Shown here in pieces: positions 25,256 to 33,993 of a DNA stretch of 64,000 nucleotides. Each line of letters begins with the position of its first letter. Position 1 is the stretch's first letter. Under the pieces are notes generated by a model, which saw only the letters and a program-made list of their open reading frames with translations, was not told the DNA's origin and ran no database searches. Source of the stretch: Acidobacteriota bacterium (GTDB taxonomy: Bacteria > Acidobacteriota > JAAYUB01); the NCBI GenBank assembly GCA_018001935.1, contig JAGNHB010000002.1:124001-188000 (forward strand), given 5' to 3'. Both the position numbers and the translations under genes were made by a program.

Positions 25256-26683
25256 ATGAACAAGCAGAGCGACGTGATCGTGACCGAGAAAATGCAGCAC
25301 TACATCGACACCAACAATGCCTACCTCGAGAAGCGCCGGCGTTACATCCAGGACGTGGTCAAGAAGTGGCGCTTCGACACCATCGCCGTCCACGGCGTCT
25401 ACTCGGTGGAAGAGGCCATCGAGGACTACCAGGGCGCCATCATCGAGCCCGTGTTCATGAGCACCTCCCAGGCCTACCGTGACTCCGCCGAGATGGCGGC
25501 CGCCCTGGCCTACCTGATCCCCACCTGGTGCTACTCCCGCATCGCCAACCCGTCCACCTACTACTACGAGTGGACCCTGGCCCTCCTGGAGGGGTACGGC
25601 TTCGAGGGCGAGACCTCGGCCTGCTCCACCTCCTCGGGGATGGCTGCCATCATGACGGCGGTGCAGCCCTTCGTGGTGCACACCAAGCACCACGTCAACG
25701 AGCCCCGGAACTTCCTCGCCACCGCCCAGTGCTACGGGGGGACGTTCCAGCAGTTCAACGTCCGCCTGATGGAGGAACGCGACGTCGAGTGCCGCTGGGT
25801 GGTCGACCCCACCAACCTGGACGAGTGGGCCAGCAAGATCGACGAAAACACCCGCTTCCTCTACGGCGAACTGCCCAGCAACCCGGCCCTGGGGTTCTTC
25901 GACATCCAGGCGGTGGCCGACCTGGCCCACAGCCACAACATCCCGCTGATCGTGGACAGCACCGTGGCCACGCCGGCCCTGATCCGGCCCATCTGCCACG
26001 GGGCGGACATCGTGGTGCAGTCCACCACCAAGAGCATCGCCTGCAGCGGGTTCGGCATCTCCGGCGCCATGATCGCCCGCAAGGGCCTCGTCAGCAACAT
26101 TCCCAACGATCAACTGAAAGCGGACTTCGCCCTTTACACCAAGTACCTCCCCAACCGGGACTACGGCCCGAATCTCCACCCCCTCCAGGCCGTCCTCACG
26201 CTCAACGACCTGCGGACACTGCGGAAACGGATGGATTTCCTGAGCCGGAACACCCTCAAGGTCGCCGAGTGGCTCGAGAAGCACCCCGCGGTGGAGAGCG
26301 TGCAGTACCTGGGCCTGAAAAACCACCCGCTCCACGAACTGGCGAGCCGCTACATGTGGCTCGTGGACGCGGAGCACGACGAGGAGTACGGCAAGCCGGT
26401 GAACCGGTACGGCCACCTGATGTCCTTCTGCGTCAAGGGCGGGCAGGAGGAGACCTGGAAGGTCTTCGACGGTTTGAAACGGATCTGGCGGGCCACGGAC
26501 CTGGGGCGCATCAAGAGCGTCGCCACCATCCCGGCCATCTCCACGCACCAGCAGCAGGGGGAGGAGGGCCGAAAGCTGGCCCACATCCCCGGCAACCTGA
26601 TCCGGTTGTGCGTGGGTGCGGAACACCCCGACGACATCATCGCCGATCTCGACCAGGCGCTCAACGCCGCCGGGAGGAAATGA
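25256..26683 (+). CDS. Cys/Met-metabolism PLP enzyme, O-acetylhomoserine sulfhydrylase-like
   Basis: This 475-residue fold-type I PLP enzyme has the lysine motif QSTTKSIACSGFGISG, the PLP-binding Asp in LIVDSTVATPALI and CSTSSGMAAIM. It is longer than classical MetY/MetB, with an N-terminal extension of ~40 residues (MNKQSDVIVTEKMQHYIDTN). Because homoserine dehydrogenase lies next downstream, homocysteine synthesis from activated homoserine is the best guess. The start has CCGGAGGAAAG upstream. It is not clearly orthologous to the PLP enzyme at 17968-19212. Confidence 0.85.
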   Translation: MNKQSDVIVTEKMQHYIDTNNAYLEKRRRYIQDVVKKWRFDTIAVHGVYSVEEAIEDYQGAIIEPVFMSTSQAYRDSAEMAAALAYLIPTWCYSRIANPSTYYYEWTLALLEGYGFEGETSACSTSSGMAAIMTAVQPFVVHTKHHVNEPRNFLATAQCYGGTFQQFNVRLMEERDVECRWVVDPTNLDEWASKIDENTRFLYGELPSNPALGFFDIQAVADLAHSHNIPLIVDSTVATPALIRPICHGADIVVQSTTKSIACSGFGISGAMIARKGLVSNIPNDQLKADFALYTKYLPNRDYGPNLHPLQAVLTLNDLRTLRKRMDFLSRNTLKVAEWLEKHPAVESVQYLGLKNHPLHELASRYMWLVDAEHDEEYGKPVNRYGHLMSFCVKGGQEETWKVFDGLKRIWRATDLGRIKSVATIPAISTHQQQGEEGRKLAHIPGNLIRLCVGAEHPDDIIADLDQALNAAGRK

Positions 26684-26694
26684 AGAAGGCCTCT

Positions 26695-26733
26695 CGCAAA
26701 GACGCCAAGACGCGGAGCCTCGCAAAGAAAAAA
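26695..26733. repeat. Dispersed intergenic motif (CTCGCAAAGACGCCAAG type)
   Basis: CTCGCAAAGACGCCAAGACG followed by CGGAGCCTCGCAAAGAAAA directly after the PLP gene. This is the clearest member of a motif that also appears near 15236, 17881 and 39264. Confidence 0.6.
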
Positions 26734-26797
26734 GCGTATCGCCCTTTTGGGTTTCGTTTCGAGTCCTGGTGACAATGCGGTTTTGCGTGAGGCCGAC

Positions 26798-26817
26798 ACC
26801 GGGATATGCCCGGTTTT
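26798..26817 (+). terminator. Small terminator-like hairpin before homoserine dehydrogenase
   Basis: A 6-bp stem ACCGGG/CCCGGT with loop ATATG is followed by TTTT. It lies between the PLP enzyme and the homoserine dehydrogenase gene and may separate or attenuate the two. Confidence 0.45.
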
Positions 26818-26898
26818 CGGAAGACGTGATCCGGGGGCCATCCTACGCAGGTGGCCGGATTGACCGCACGGGAAAAAATCAGGTATTGAGGAGGATAC

Positions 26899-27921
26899 AT
26901 GAAAAGACTGCTGTTTGTCGGGTTCGGAACCGTCGGCCAGGGCCTGGCCGAACTGCTCCTGGAAAAACGGGAGGAACTGGAGAGGGATTTCGGCCTCGCG
27001 TGGCGATGCGTCGGCATCGCGGACCTGCTCAAGGGCTCGGTGTACCACCGGGACGGCATCGACCTCGCCAAGGCGCTGGAGACCGTGAAAGGCGGGGGCG
27101 ACCTCAAGGACTGGCCGGAGGCCTGGAGCGGCGACGCCCTCTCCCTCATCGGCGAGGTCAGCGCGGACGTGCTCCTGGAGGCTTCCTACACGGACATCAA
27201 GACCGCCGAGCCCGCCACCTCCCACATCCGCGCGGCCATGCAGCGGGGGATGGACGTGGTGACCACCAACAAGGGCCCCCTGGCGCTCCACTACCCGGAA
27301 CTCCAGGCGCTGGCCGTCGATCGGGACGTCCAGTTCCTCTTCGAGGGGACCGTGATGAGCGGGACGCCCTCCCTGAACCTGATCCGCGAGTGCCTGGCGG
27401 GGAGCGGGATCGAGGAGATCCGCGGCATCCTCAACGGCACCACAAACTACATCCTCACCCGGATGGAGGAGGGGCTCTCTTACGAAGACGCCCTGAAGAA
27501 GGCCCAGGAACTGGGGTACGCCGAGGCCGTCCCCGACGCCGACGTCCTGGGCTGGGACGCCCTGGCCAAGGTCACCATCCTGGCCAACGTGGTCTTCGGC
27601 GCCGACAAGAAGCCCTTCGACTACCCCTGCGAGGGGATCACCGGGATCACGGCGGAGGCCATCGCGAAGGCAAAGGAGGAAGGGAAGCGGTTCAAGCTCA
27701 TCGGGCGGGTCTGGACGGAGGACGGCGAGGTGAAGGCCTCGGTGTCGCCCCAGGAGATCCCCCTGAGCCACCCGCTGGCCAGCGTGATGAACGCCACCAA
27801 CGCCATCACCATCCGCTCGAGGGCCATGGGGGACGTGACCATCGTCGGCGCCGGCGCCGGCCGGACGGAGACGGGCTTCTCCATGCTGACGGACCTCATC
27901 CACATCGCCCGATGGCGTTGA
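26899..27921 (+). CDS. hom: Homoserine dehydrogenase
   Basis: A 340-residue oxidoreductase converting aspartate semialdehyde to homoserine. It has the nucleotide-binding motif FVGFGTVGQGLAELL, the substrate-site segment GILNGTTNYILTRMEEG and DADVLGWDALAKVTILAN. It lacks the C-terminal ACT domain of feedback-regulated forms. The start has GAGGAGG upstream. It sits between the homocysteine-synthesis PLP gene and the aldehyde:ferredoxin oxidoreductase gene, which follows after 10 bp. Confidence 0.95.
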   Translation: MKRLLFVGFGTVGQGLAELLLEKREELERDFGLAWRCVGIADLLKGSVYHRDGIDLAKALETVKGGGDLKDWPEAWSGDALSLIGEVSADVLLEASYTDIKTAEPATSHIRAAMQRGMDVVTTNKGPLALHYPELQALAVDRDVQFLFEGTVMSGTPSLNLIRECLAGSGIEEIRGILNGTTNYILTRMEEGLSYEDALKKAQELGYAEAVPDADVLGWDALAKVTILANVVFGADKKPFDYPCEGITGITAEAIAKAKEEGKRFKLIGRVWTEDGEVKASVSPQEIPLSHPLASVMNATNAITIRSRAMGDVTIVGAGAGRTETGFSMLTDLIHIARWR

Positions 27922-27931
27922 AGGAGGGGCC

Positions 27932-29722
27932 ATGTACAAGGGCTACAAGAACCGTTTCCTCGAGGTCGACCTGACCCGGCGCACTTTCCGGTTCGGCACG
28001 CCGTCACCGGAGCTGTGGGAAGGCTATCTCGGCGGGAAAGGGGCCGGCCTCAAGCTCATGTGGGACCTGGGTCTGATCAACCACGACCCCTTCGCCCCGG
28101 AAAACCCGCTCATCTTCCTGACGGGCCCCTTCACCGGGACCCCGCTCCAGACGGCGGCGCGGTCGGCCCTGGCCACCAAGTCCCCCCTGACGGGGACCTT
28201 CCTCGACTCCCACGCGGGGGGGCACTTCGGCCCCCAGCTCAAGCGGGCGGGACTCGACTACCTCTTCATCACCGGCGCCGCAGACCGGCCCCTTTACCTC
28301 CACATCACCCCGTCGGGGGTGAGCTTCGAGGACGCCTCCGGGCTGTGGGGGAAGGGCATTTTCGACACCGAGGCGCAGCTGCGGGAGAAGTACCCGGACT
28401 CCCGGGTCGCGTCCATCGGGCCGGCGGGGGAAAACCGGGTCCGCTTCGCCTGCATCGGCACAGAGCTGTACCGTCAGTACGGGCGGGGCGGCGCTGGCGC
28501 GGTCATGGGGGCGAAGAACCTCAAGGCGATCGTGGCGGAGGGAAACGAGAAGATCGACTACCACGACCGCGACGGTTTCATCGAGCTGAACAAGGCGCTC
28601 ACCAAGGATGTGATGGAGCACCCCAACCGCAAGCGACGCTTCGAACTGGGGACCAACATGTGGATCCGCATGGGCCAGGAGGACGGCCGCTTCCTGCCGA
28701 CGCGGAACTTCCGGGACGTCCAGTTCGAGGGCTACGAAGGGATCACCTCCGAGAAAATGCGGGAGAAGCTGGGGTGGAAGAGTGTGGGCTGCCAGGGTTG
28801 CGGGATCCTCTGCTCCAAGGAGGCCGTCTGGGAAGGCAAGAGGGTGGAGGGCCCGGAGTACGAGACCACGGCGTTCCTGGGCTCCGGCTGCGGCATCGGG
28901 AGCGCCGAGGCCGTGGCCGAGGCCAACCGGCTCTGCGACGACCTCGGGCTGGACACCATCTCCGCCGGCGTCGTGATGTCCTTCGCCATGGAGGCCTTTG
29001 AAAAGGGCGTCCTGACCAGCACCGACACCGGCGGCATTCCGCTGGATTTCGGAAACGCGGAGGCCCAGCAGGCGGTCCTGGGGATGATCGCCCGGCGGGA
29101 GGGCGTAGGCGACGTCCTGGCGGAAGGTTCCCGTCTCGCCGCCCGGCAGCTCGGGAAAGGGAGCGAGTACTTCGCCATCCAGACGGCCGGGATGGAGCTG
29201 TCGGGCGTGAACATCAAGGGGTGCGCCTCCATGGGTCTCGCCCTGGCCACCGCCGACTTCGCCAGCCACACCCGGTGCTGGTCCGCCACCGCCGAGATGA
29301 AGGGACTCCTCACCTTCGAAAACACCCCCGACTGGGTCAAGGTGAACCAGGACGGGGTCAACACCCGCAACTCCCTGATCGTCTGCGATTTCCTGATGTA
29401 CGACCTGGACCGCCTGGCCCCCCTCTTCGAGAAGCTCACGGGGATGCCCATGACGGACGCCCAGCTCCAGAAGACGGGGGAGAAGCTCTCCAACCTGAAC
29501 CGGATGTACAACGTGCGGAACGGGCGGGACCGGACGGGGGACACCCTCCCGCGACGGTTCTTCGAGGAGAAGCACCTCGCCGGGATCTTCGAGGGGCAGC
29601 TCATGACCGAGGAAAAGTTCGGGGAGTGGCTGGACCTGTACTACGCCAGCCGGGGATGGGACGCCCGGGGCGTCCCGACCGCCGGGAAGCTCGAGGAACT
29701 CGGCTTAGGCTTCGCAAAGTAG
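27932..29722 (+). CDS. Tungsten-dependent aldehyde:ferredoxin oxidoreductase
   Basis: A 596-residue AOR-family enzyme oxidising aldehydes to acids with ferredoxin. The N-terminal domain (YLGGKGAGLKLMWDLGL, SPLTGTFLDSHAGGHFGPQLK, GRGGAGAVMGAKNLKAI) binds the tungstopterin. The [4Fe-4S] ligands are in CQGCGILC, with a distal Cys in NSLIVCDFL. Length and order match the family. The gene is 10 bp after homoserine dehydrogenase with GGAGG upstream. Its TAG stop is supplied by the GTAG foot of the first REP element. Confidence 0.95.
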   Translation: MYKGYKNRFLEVDLTRRTFRFGTPSPELWEGYLGGKGAGLKLMWDLGLINHDPFAPENPLIFLTGPFTGTPLQTAARSALATKSPLTGTFLDSHAGGHFGPQLKRAGLDYLFITGAADRPLYLHITPSGVSFEDASGLWGKGIFDTEAQLREKYPDSRVASIGPAGENRVRFACIGTELYRQYGRGGAGAVMGAKNLKAIVAEGNEKIDYHDRDGFIELNKALTKDVMEHPNRKRRFELGTNMWIRMGQEDGRFLPTRNFRDVQFEGYEGITSEKMREKLGWKSVGCQGCGILCSKEAVWEGKRVEGPEYETTAFLGSGCGIGSAEAVAEANRLCDDLGLDTISAGVVMSFAMEAFEKGVLTSTDTGGIPLDFGNAEAQQAVLGMIARREGVGDVLAEGSRLAARQLGKGSEYFAIQTAGMELSGVNIKGCASMGLALATADFASHTRCWSATAEMKGLLTFENTPDWVKVNQDGVNTRNSLIVCDFLMYDLDRLAPLFEKLTGMPMTDAQLQKTGEKLSNLNRMYNVRNGRDRTGDTLPRRFFEEKHLAGIFEGQLMTEEKFGEWLDLYYASRGWDARGVPTAGKLEELGLGFAK

Positions 29723-29857
29723 GCGCCTTCTGCCGGAAGGCGCCACCTGAAGCATCACGCCTGCGCCGCCCGGCAGGCGGCGCGTACCGTAGGCGCCTTC
29801 TGCCGGAAGGCGCCAATCCGGCGTTACCCCTGCGCCGCCCGGCAGGCGGCGCGTACG
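29719..29857. repeat. REP/BIME array 1 (two A and two B hairpins)
   Basis: A hairpins (arm GGCGCCTTC, loop TGCCG, arm GAAGGCGCC) at 29722-29744 and 29792-29814; B hairpins (arm GCGCCGCC, loop CGGCA, arm GGCGGCGC) at 29763-29783 and 29832-29852. A and B alternate in inverted orientation with 16-18 nt between. Each A is preceded by GTAG and each B ends in GTAC. The first GTAG contains the stop codon of the upstream oxidoreductase. Confidence 0.92.
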
Positions 29858-29886
29858 GGAAAACATCTTTTGCCGAGGTGCTCCCC

Positions 29887-30549
29887 ATGCCTGATCCGCT
29901 CCCTCCCATCGGCCGCGGAAAGGACATCTTCTTCACCCGACGGCGACTGCCTCACTGGGAAGTCGAAAACGGCGCCTATTTTGTCACCATCAGCCTTCAC
30001 GGCGCCATTCCGACCGCCTTGGCCATTCAACTGCGCGACATGTCCCAGGCACTGCGGAAGCTGAAACCCGAAGAAGTCCGAAATGTCCGCCGGCGGATCT
30101 TCGTGCTTCTGGAAAGGCAACTCCACACCGGAGAGGGAGTTCGACACCTCGGCATTCCTGCCGTGGCGGACGTCGTGACGGAAGCCATCCATCACAGAGT
30201 TCGCAACGGGATATGGATCCCTTTGGAATGGTGCGTCATGCCCAACCATCTGCACCTCTTCATCCGGATGAGCGAAGGGACCAGGCCCGGGGAGATGGAC
30301 CGGACCGTGTCGGAATTCAAGCGATGGACCGCGCACCAGGCGGAGAAAGTAATGCCGGAGAAAGTGGAACGATTCTGGCAGCGGGAGTGGTTTGATCACT
30401 GGTCACGGTCCGAGGAGGAAGACCGCCGGACGATCGCCTACATCCGCGACAACCCGGTAAAGGCGGGTCTGGTGGAGGACTACAGAAGGTGGCCCTACGG
30501 CGGGTGGAACGACCCCCCGAAAGAGGGCGCCTTCAGCCGCTCAACGTAG
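29887..30549 (+). CDS. REP-associated tyrosine transposase (RAYT, Y1_Tnp/HUH family)
   Basis: A 220-residue protein with the HUH metal-binding motif in MPNHLHLFIRM (His121 and His123) and the catalytic Tyr185 in IAYIRDNPVKAGLV, plus the RAYT-type N-terminus (RRRLPHWEVENGAYFVTISL). RAYTs bind and cleave single-stranded REP hairpins next to a GTAG-like tetranucleotide. I chose the ATG at 29887 because GAGGTG is 6 nt upstream; the frame is open further only through the repeat array. All key residues are present, so it is probably active. Its TAG stop lies in the GTAG of the next REP. Confidence 0.93.
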   Translation: MPDPLPPIGRGKDIFFTRRRLPHWEVENGAYFVTISLHGAIPTALAIQLRDMSQALRKLKPEEVRNVRRRIFVLLERQLHTGEGVRHLGIPAVADVVTEAIHHRVRNGIWIPLEWCVMPNHLHLFIRMSEGTRPGEMDRTVSEFKRWTAHQAEKVMPEKVERFWQREWFDHWSRSEEEDRRTIAYIRDNPVKAGLVEDYRRWPYGGWNDPPKEGAFSRST

Positions 30550-30834
30550 GCGCCTCCTGCCGGGAGGCGCCACTTCTGCGTTACTCGTGCGCCGCCCGGC
30601 AGGCGGCGCGTACGGTAGGCGCCTTCTGCCGGAAGGCGCCACTTGAAGCATCACCCCTGCGCCGCCCGGCAGGCGGCGCGTACGGTAGGCGCCTTCTGCT
30701 GGAAGGCGCCACTTGAAGCATCACCCCTGCGCCGCCCGGCAGGCGGCGCGTACTGTAGGTGCCTTCTGCCAGAAGGCGCCACTTCTATGCCATTCCGGCG
30801 TTACCCCTGCGCCGCCCGGCAGGCGGCGCGTACT
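30546..30834. repeat. REP/BIME array 2 (four A and four B hairpins)
   Basis: A hairpins at 30549-30571, 30618-30640, 30688-30710 and 30758-30780; B hairpins at 30589-30609, 30659-30679, 30729-30749 and 30809-30829. The first A has a compensatory change in the stem (CTCC opposite GGAG instead of CTTC opposite GAAG). The third A has an altered loop (TGCTG). The last B abuts the stop codon of the convergent minus-strand gene. Confidence 0.92.
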
Positions 30835-33151
30835 ATGGCAGGGTGCGAACGAGGCGGAATCCCACCCTCATCAGGCCGGACGCGGGCGTCGCGGAGGCCC
30901 GGGACGCCGAGCGGCAGTGCATGGCCCGCTGGTCGAACCCCCCGCTCCTCAGGATCCGTTTTGTACCGGAGTTCGGCCCCCGGTAATCCACCTGGCCGGT
31001 GGCGGGGTAATCGGCGAGCCAATCCCAGCACCATTCGGAGACGTTCCCGATGACGTCCCGGATTCCCCAACCGTTGGCCGCCTTCTGTCCCGTGGGGTGG
31101 GTGCGTTCCCCGGCATTGGTTTCGAACCAGCCCGCGCTTTCGAGGGCGGGATAGTACCCCGGCACGCCGGCGGCGGTGCAGTCGGGGAAACCGTAGGCCG
31201 GCTCGGCGATCCAGAAGGAGGTGGAGGTGCCCGCCCGGGCGAAATGCTCCCACTCCCCCTCGGTGGGCAGGCGGTACCCCATGGCGTCGAAATCGCAGTA
31301 GTACGGGCCCGTGTTGTAGTTGGACGCCGTCACGGGGGTCTGGAACTGGGGGTCCGTGTAGTAGCAGGGCTGGAAACCCTGTTGCACGGACAAGCGGTTG
31401 GCGAACAGCACCGCGTGCATCCACGTCGCGCACTGGACCGGGCAACCGGTTTCGTCGCCGCCCCAGTCGTGGCTCGGGTCGGCGGGGAGGGTCGGCTGGA
31501 CCGCCCGGAGGGCCGCCCACATCCCACGGGTCACCTCCGTCTCCATGGCGGCGATCTTCCGCGTCAGGAGGTGAGCAAATGCGGGGTTGTCGTTGTTCAC
31601 CGTGCAGGGCTCACCGCTCGCCGACCCCTGCATGAGCAGCCCCGTCGGGCAGAAGCGCAACTTCCCGACAAGGGCGTCGTTCGCCACCAGGTCCCCGGCC
31701 GTCCCGTTGACGGGCTCGGACTGGGCCGCGAAGAAGAGGTGGCGGTCCCCGGCGGTGTTGCCGGTGATGTCGATGGGGCAGGCGATGGCCCGGTTGGAGC
31801 GGACGACGACGGTGTCGATGCCGTCGTAGCCCACCCCCGGCCAGATCCCGCTGGACAGGTTGACGTACTTGGCGTGGGGCGCCACCTCGACCCGGACGGG
31901 GTAGGCCACCATCTTTCCCGCCTTCCAGGCCTCAAGGGTCGCCGTCATCCCGTTGGACGTGGAATTGACCAGCGCCACCCCCGTGTAGTTCATCCAGGGC
32001 CGCACGGCATTGGGCAGCACCCAGTCCTGGGCGGTGTTCCCGGAGAGGAAGAATTCGCACACGCTGGGAGAGTCGCCGAACCGGTAGACGGCCTTGACCA
32101 GCAGGCCCGTCGCGGAGAGCGAGAGAGACCCCTCGTAGTTCAGGGAGGTGCTGGGGATGGTCATCCAGGAGCGGGCCGGGACCGAGCCGTTGAGGGGCAG
32201 GCCCACCGCGTTCCCGTTCAGGTCGTACCGGCTGTAGTTGTACGTCACGGAAGCGGAACCGCCGTTGTAGAGGGCCAGGCTCGTCTTCCAGCCGCCGGCG
32301 GCCGTCACGTGGGAACACCAGAAGGTGGTGGCCTCCGGGGCCGCTTCGATCCCGTCAAAGCCCACCGGGGCCGGCCCGCGGGTCGGCGTCCCCCCCTCCC
32401 AGGCCCGCGGCCGCCGGTTCGCCGCCATACGGAAGGACTCGGGCTCCACGGGCCCGGAGCTGAGCGCCTGCGGACGGCCGGAGAAAAAGAGGTGCCGGTC
32501 GCCGGCCGTGTTCCCGGTGATGCTGATGGGAGCGGGGATGGGGTTGGTCGCCGTGACGACGATCGTGTCCAGGTCGGCGTAGCCCAGGCCCGGGAAGAGC
32601 AGGCCGGACACCCGGACGATCTTGACCTTGCCGGCCGGGTTGAGGCTGAGGTCCGGCGCCACCTTGACGCCGTTCTTCCAGGCGGAGAACGTGACGGTCG
32701 TGTTCCCCGCCTGGGCGTTGACGAGGGCCACCCCCGTGTAGTCCATCCAGCTCAGGACGGTGTTGGGGATCACCCAGGTGGTCTGCGGTTCACCCCCGAG
32801 GAAGAACTCGCAGACGCTGGGGGAGTCGCCGCTCTGGTAGACGGCCTTGACCAGGAGATTGTCCGCCGAGCTGAGGTGAAAGGTCCCCTCGTAGTTCAGG
32901 ACGGCGCCGGACAGCGTTGTCCAGGACCGGGCGCCCACCAGGCCGATCGTGCCGGTCCCGATCATCCCGCCGCTGTTGTCGTACTTGCTGCAGAAGAACA
33001 TGGCCCCGGAGTACCCCGGATTATAAATGGAGATGCTGGTCTTCCAGCCGCCGGCGGCGGTGACGTGGGGACACCAGACGTCGGTGCCCGCCGGCGCGGC
33101 GACGCAAAAGACGCAAGCGGACAGCAGAAGTGCGGTCAGAATCCTTTTCAT
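30833..33151 (-). CDS. Secreted protein with two ~220-residue repeat domains and a C-terminal SUMF1/FGE-like domain
   Basis: A 772-residue protein with a signal peptide (MKRILTALLLSACVFCVA). Two related beta-rich domains follow, about residues 25-245 and 280-500. Shared motifs are HVTAAGGWKTS, the LNYEG and LLVKAVY segments, GDSPSVCEFFL, YTGVALVN and ITGNTAGDRHLFF. I do not recognise this domain. The C-terminus (YRLPTEGEWEHFARAGTST, GNVSEWCWDWL, ILRSGGFDQRAMHCRSASR) is a formylglycine-generating-enzyme/sulfatase-modifying fold. The Cys pair of catalytic FGE is not visible, only one Cys, so it is probably a binding or non-FGE relative. The ATG at 33151 follows GGAGGG. Confidence 0.88.
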   Translation of the reverse strand: MKRILTALLLSACVFCVAAPAGTDVWCPHVTAAGGWKTSISIYNPGYSGAMFFCSKYDNSGGMIGTGTIGLVGARSWTTLSGAVLNYEGTFHLSSADNLLVKAVYQSGDSPSVCEFFLGGEPQTTWVIPNTVLSWMDYTGVALVNAQAGNTTVTFSAWKNGVKVAPDLSLNPAGKVKIVRVSGLLFPGLGYADLDTIVVTATNPIPAPISITGNTAGDRHLFFSGRPQALSSGPVEPESFRMAANRRPRAWEGGTPTRGPAPVGFDGIEAAPEATTFWCSHVTAAGGWKTSLALYNGGSASVTYNYSRYDLNGNAVGLPLNGSVPARSWMTIPSTSLNYEGSLSLSATGLLVKAVYRFGDSPSVCEFFLSGNTAQDWVLPNAVRPWMNYTGVALVNSTSNGMTATLEAWKAGKMVAYPVRVEVAPHAKYVNLSSGIWPGVGYDGIDTVVVRSNRAIACPIDITGNTAGDRHLFFAAQSEPVNGTAGDLVANDALVGKLRFCPTGLLMQGSASGEPCTVNNDNPAFAHLLTRKIAAMETEVTRGMWAALRAVQPTLPADPSHDWGGDETGCPVQCATWMHAVLFANRLSVQQGFQPCYYTDPQFQTPVTASNYNTGPYYCDFDAMGYRLPTEGEWEHFARAGTSTSFWIAEPAYGFPDCTAAGVPGYYPALESAGWFETNAGERTHPTGQKAANGWGIRDVIGNVSEWCWDWLADYPATGQVDYRGPNSGTKRILRSGGFDQRAMHCRSASRASATPASGLMRVGFRLVRTLP

Positions 33152-33386
33152 GAACCCTCCTCGTGTTTGCCCCCGCGGGGCGCGGTTTCGCGGCGGGGAC
33201 GGGCGAAGCTCGCCGGCCGGGTCCACCGCCGCACCGGGTTGGACGGACGCGGCCGGAAAAATCCCCCCCCGTGCGGCGAAAAGAGCGACCGGTGCGGCGA
33301 ACGCGGGCCCGGTCGCCTGGGGCCGGGCAGCCTCGTCGCCGCCGGGCGGGGGTGCCGGGTGAGCGGCTGGAACGCCGGGATTCCCC
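33152..33386. other. Non-coding GC-rich interval between divergent genes
   Basis: No gene is recognised. It holds several short inverted repeats of CG-rich sequence but nothing diagnostic. The minus-strand promoter of the SUMF1-type gene must lie here but is not obvious. Confidence 0.5.
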
Positions 33387-33415
33387 TTGACTCCCCCCGG
33401 ATTTTTCCCTACTCT
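33387..33415 (+). promoter_or_regulatory. Sigma70-type promoter for the nfeD-SPFH operon
   Basis: TTGACT (33387-33392), 17 bp and TACTCT (33410-33415), about 90 bp before the ATG at 33504. Confidence 0.5.
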
Positions 33416-33503
33416 GGGCCCATGACCCCTCTGGTACTTTGCACCAGGCCATGAAGTTTCACGGGGAAGCCGGCAGGCCCTTCAACCGGCGCGGGAGGTG
33501 GCG

Positions 33504-33938
33504 ATGGAGCCCTGGGTCGTTTGGTTGGTGGCAGCAGCCGTGCTGGTCGCCCTCGAACTGGCGAGCGGCACGTTCTACCTGCTGGTGATGGCCGCCGGCC
33601 CCTTGGCCGGGGCTCTTCTGGCCCGGTGGGGACAGCCGGTGTGGTTCCAGCTCCTGGGGGCGGCCGCCGTCTCCGGGGCCGGTGCGCTCATTCTCCGGCA
33701 CGCCCGGAAAAAGGGCCGGCTGGGGGCCGGGGGGGAACCCATGGCCTGCCTGGACATCGGGCAGACGGTCCGGGTCGAGGCGTGGAGCGGCGCCTACGCG
33801 ACCCGGGCACGGTACCGGGGCGCGGAGTGGGACGTGGAACTCGAACCCTCCGCCCGGGGTGACGCTCCTCCCCCGGCGGGCGAGTACGTGATCGTGGACG
33901 TGAGGGGGAGCCGGCTGATCGTCGGCCCGCCCCGCTGA
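33504..33938 (+). CDS. NfeD-like membrane protein
   Basis: A 144-residue protein with three N-terminal transmembrane helices (WVVWLVAAAVLVALELASG, FYLLVMAAGPLAGALL, FQLLGAAAVSGAGALIL) and a C-terminal small beta-barrel (OB-like) domain ending EYVIVDVRGSRLIVGPP. This is the short NfeD class that partners SPFH proteins. The next gene is exactly such a protein. GGGAGG lies 5 nt upstream of the ATG; a GTG 6 bp earlier is possible. Confidence 0.9.
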   Translation: MEPWVVWLVAAAVLVALELASGTFYLLVMAAGPLAGALLARWGQPVWFQLLGAAAVSGAGALILRHARKKGRLGAGGEPMACLDIGQTVRVEAWSGAYATRARYRGAEWDVELEPSARGDAPPPAGEYVIVDVRGSRLIVGPPR

Positions 33939-33993
33939 GCCGTCGCGCTGCGGGTCGCGGGGCCGGCTGTCCGAACCGACAAGGAGAGAGGGA

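Larger units (their letters stand above)
29719..30834. mobile_element. REPtron: RAYT gene flanked by two arrays of its presumed REP repeats
   Basis: A REP-associated tyrosine transposase gene (29887-30549) lies between repeat arrays at 29719-29857 and 30546-30834. The same repeats recur at three sites beyond 52 kb. This is the usual arrangement of a RAYT with its cognate REP family. RAYT elements are not known to move their own gene like an ordinary insertion sequence. Confidence 0.85.

Noticed and set aside
29719-30834. The repeat arrays as a CRISPR locus
   Set aside because: The repeats are self-complementary pairs of two types with similar spacers of 4-18 nt, and no cas genes are near; this is a REP/BIME pattern.
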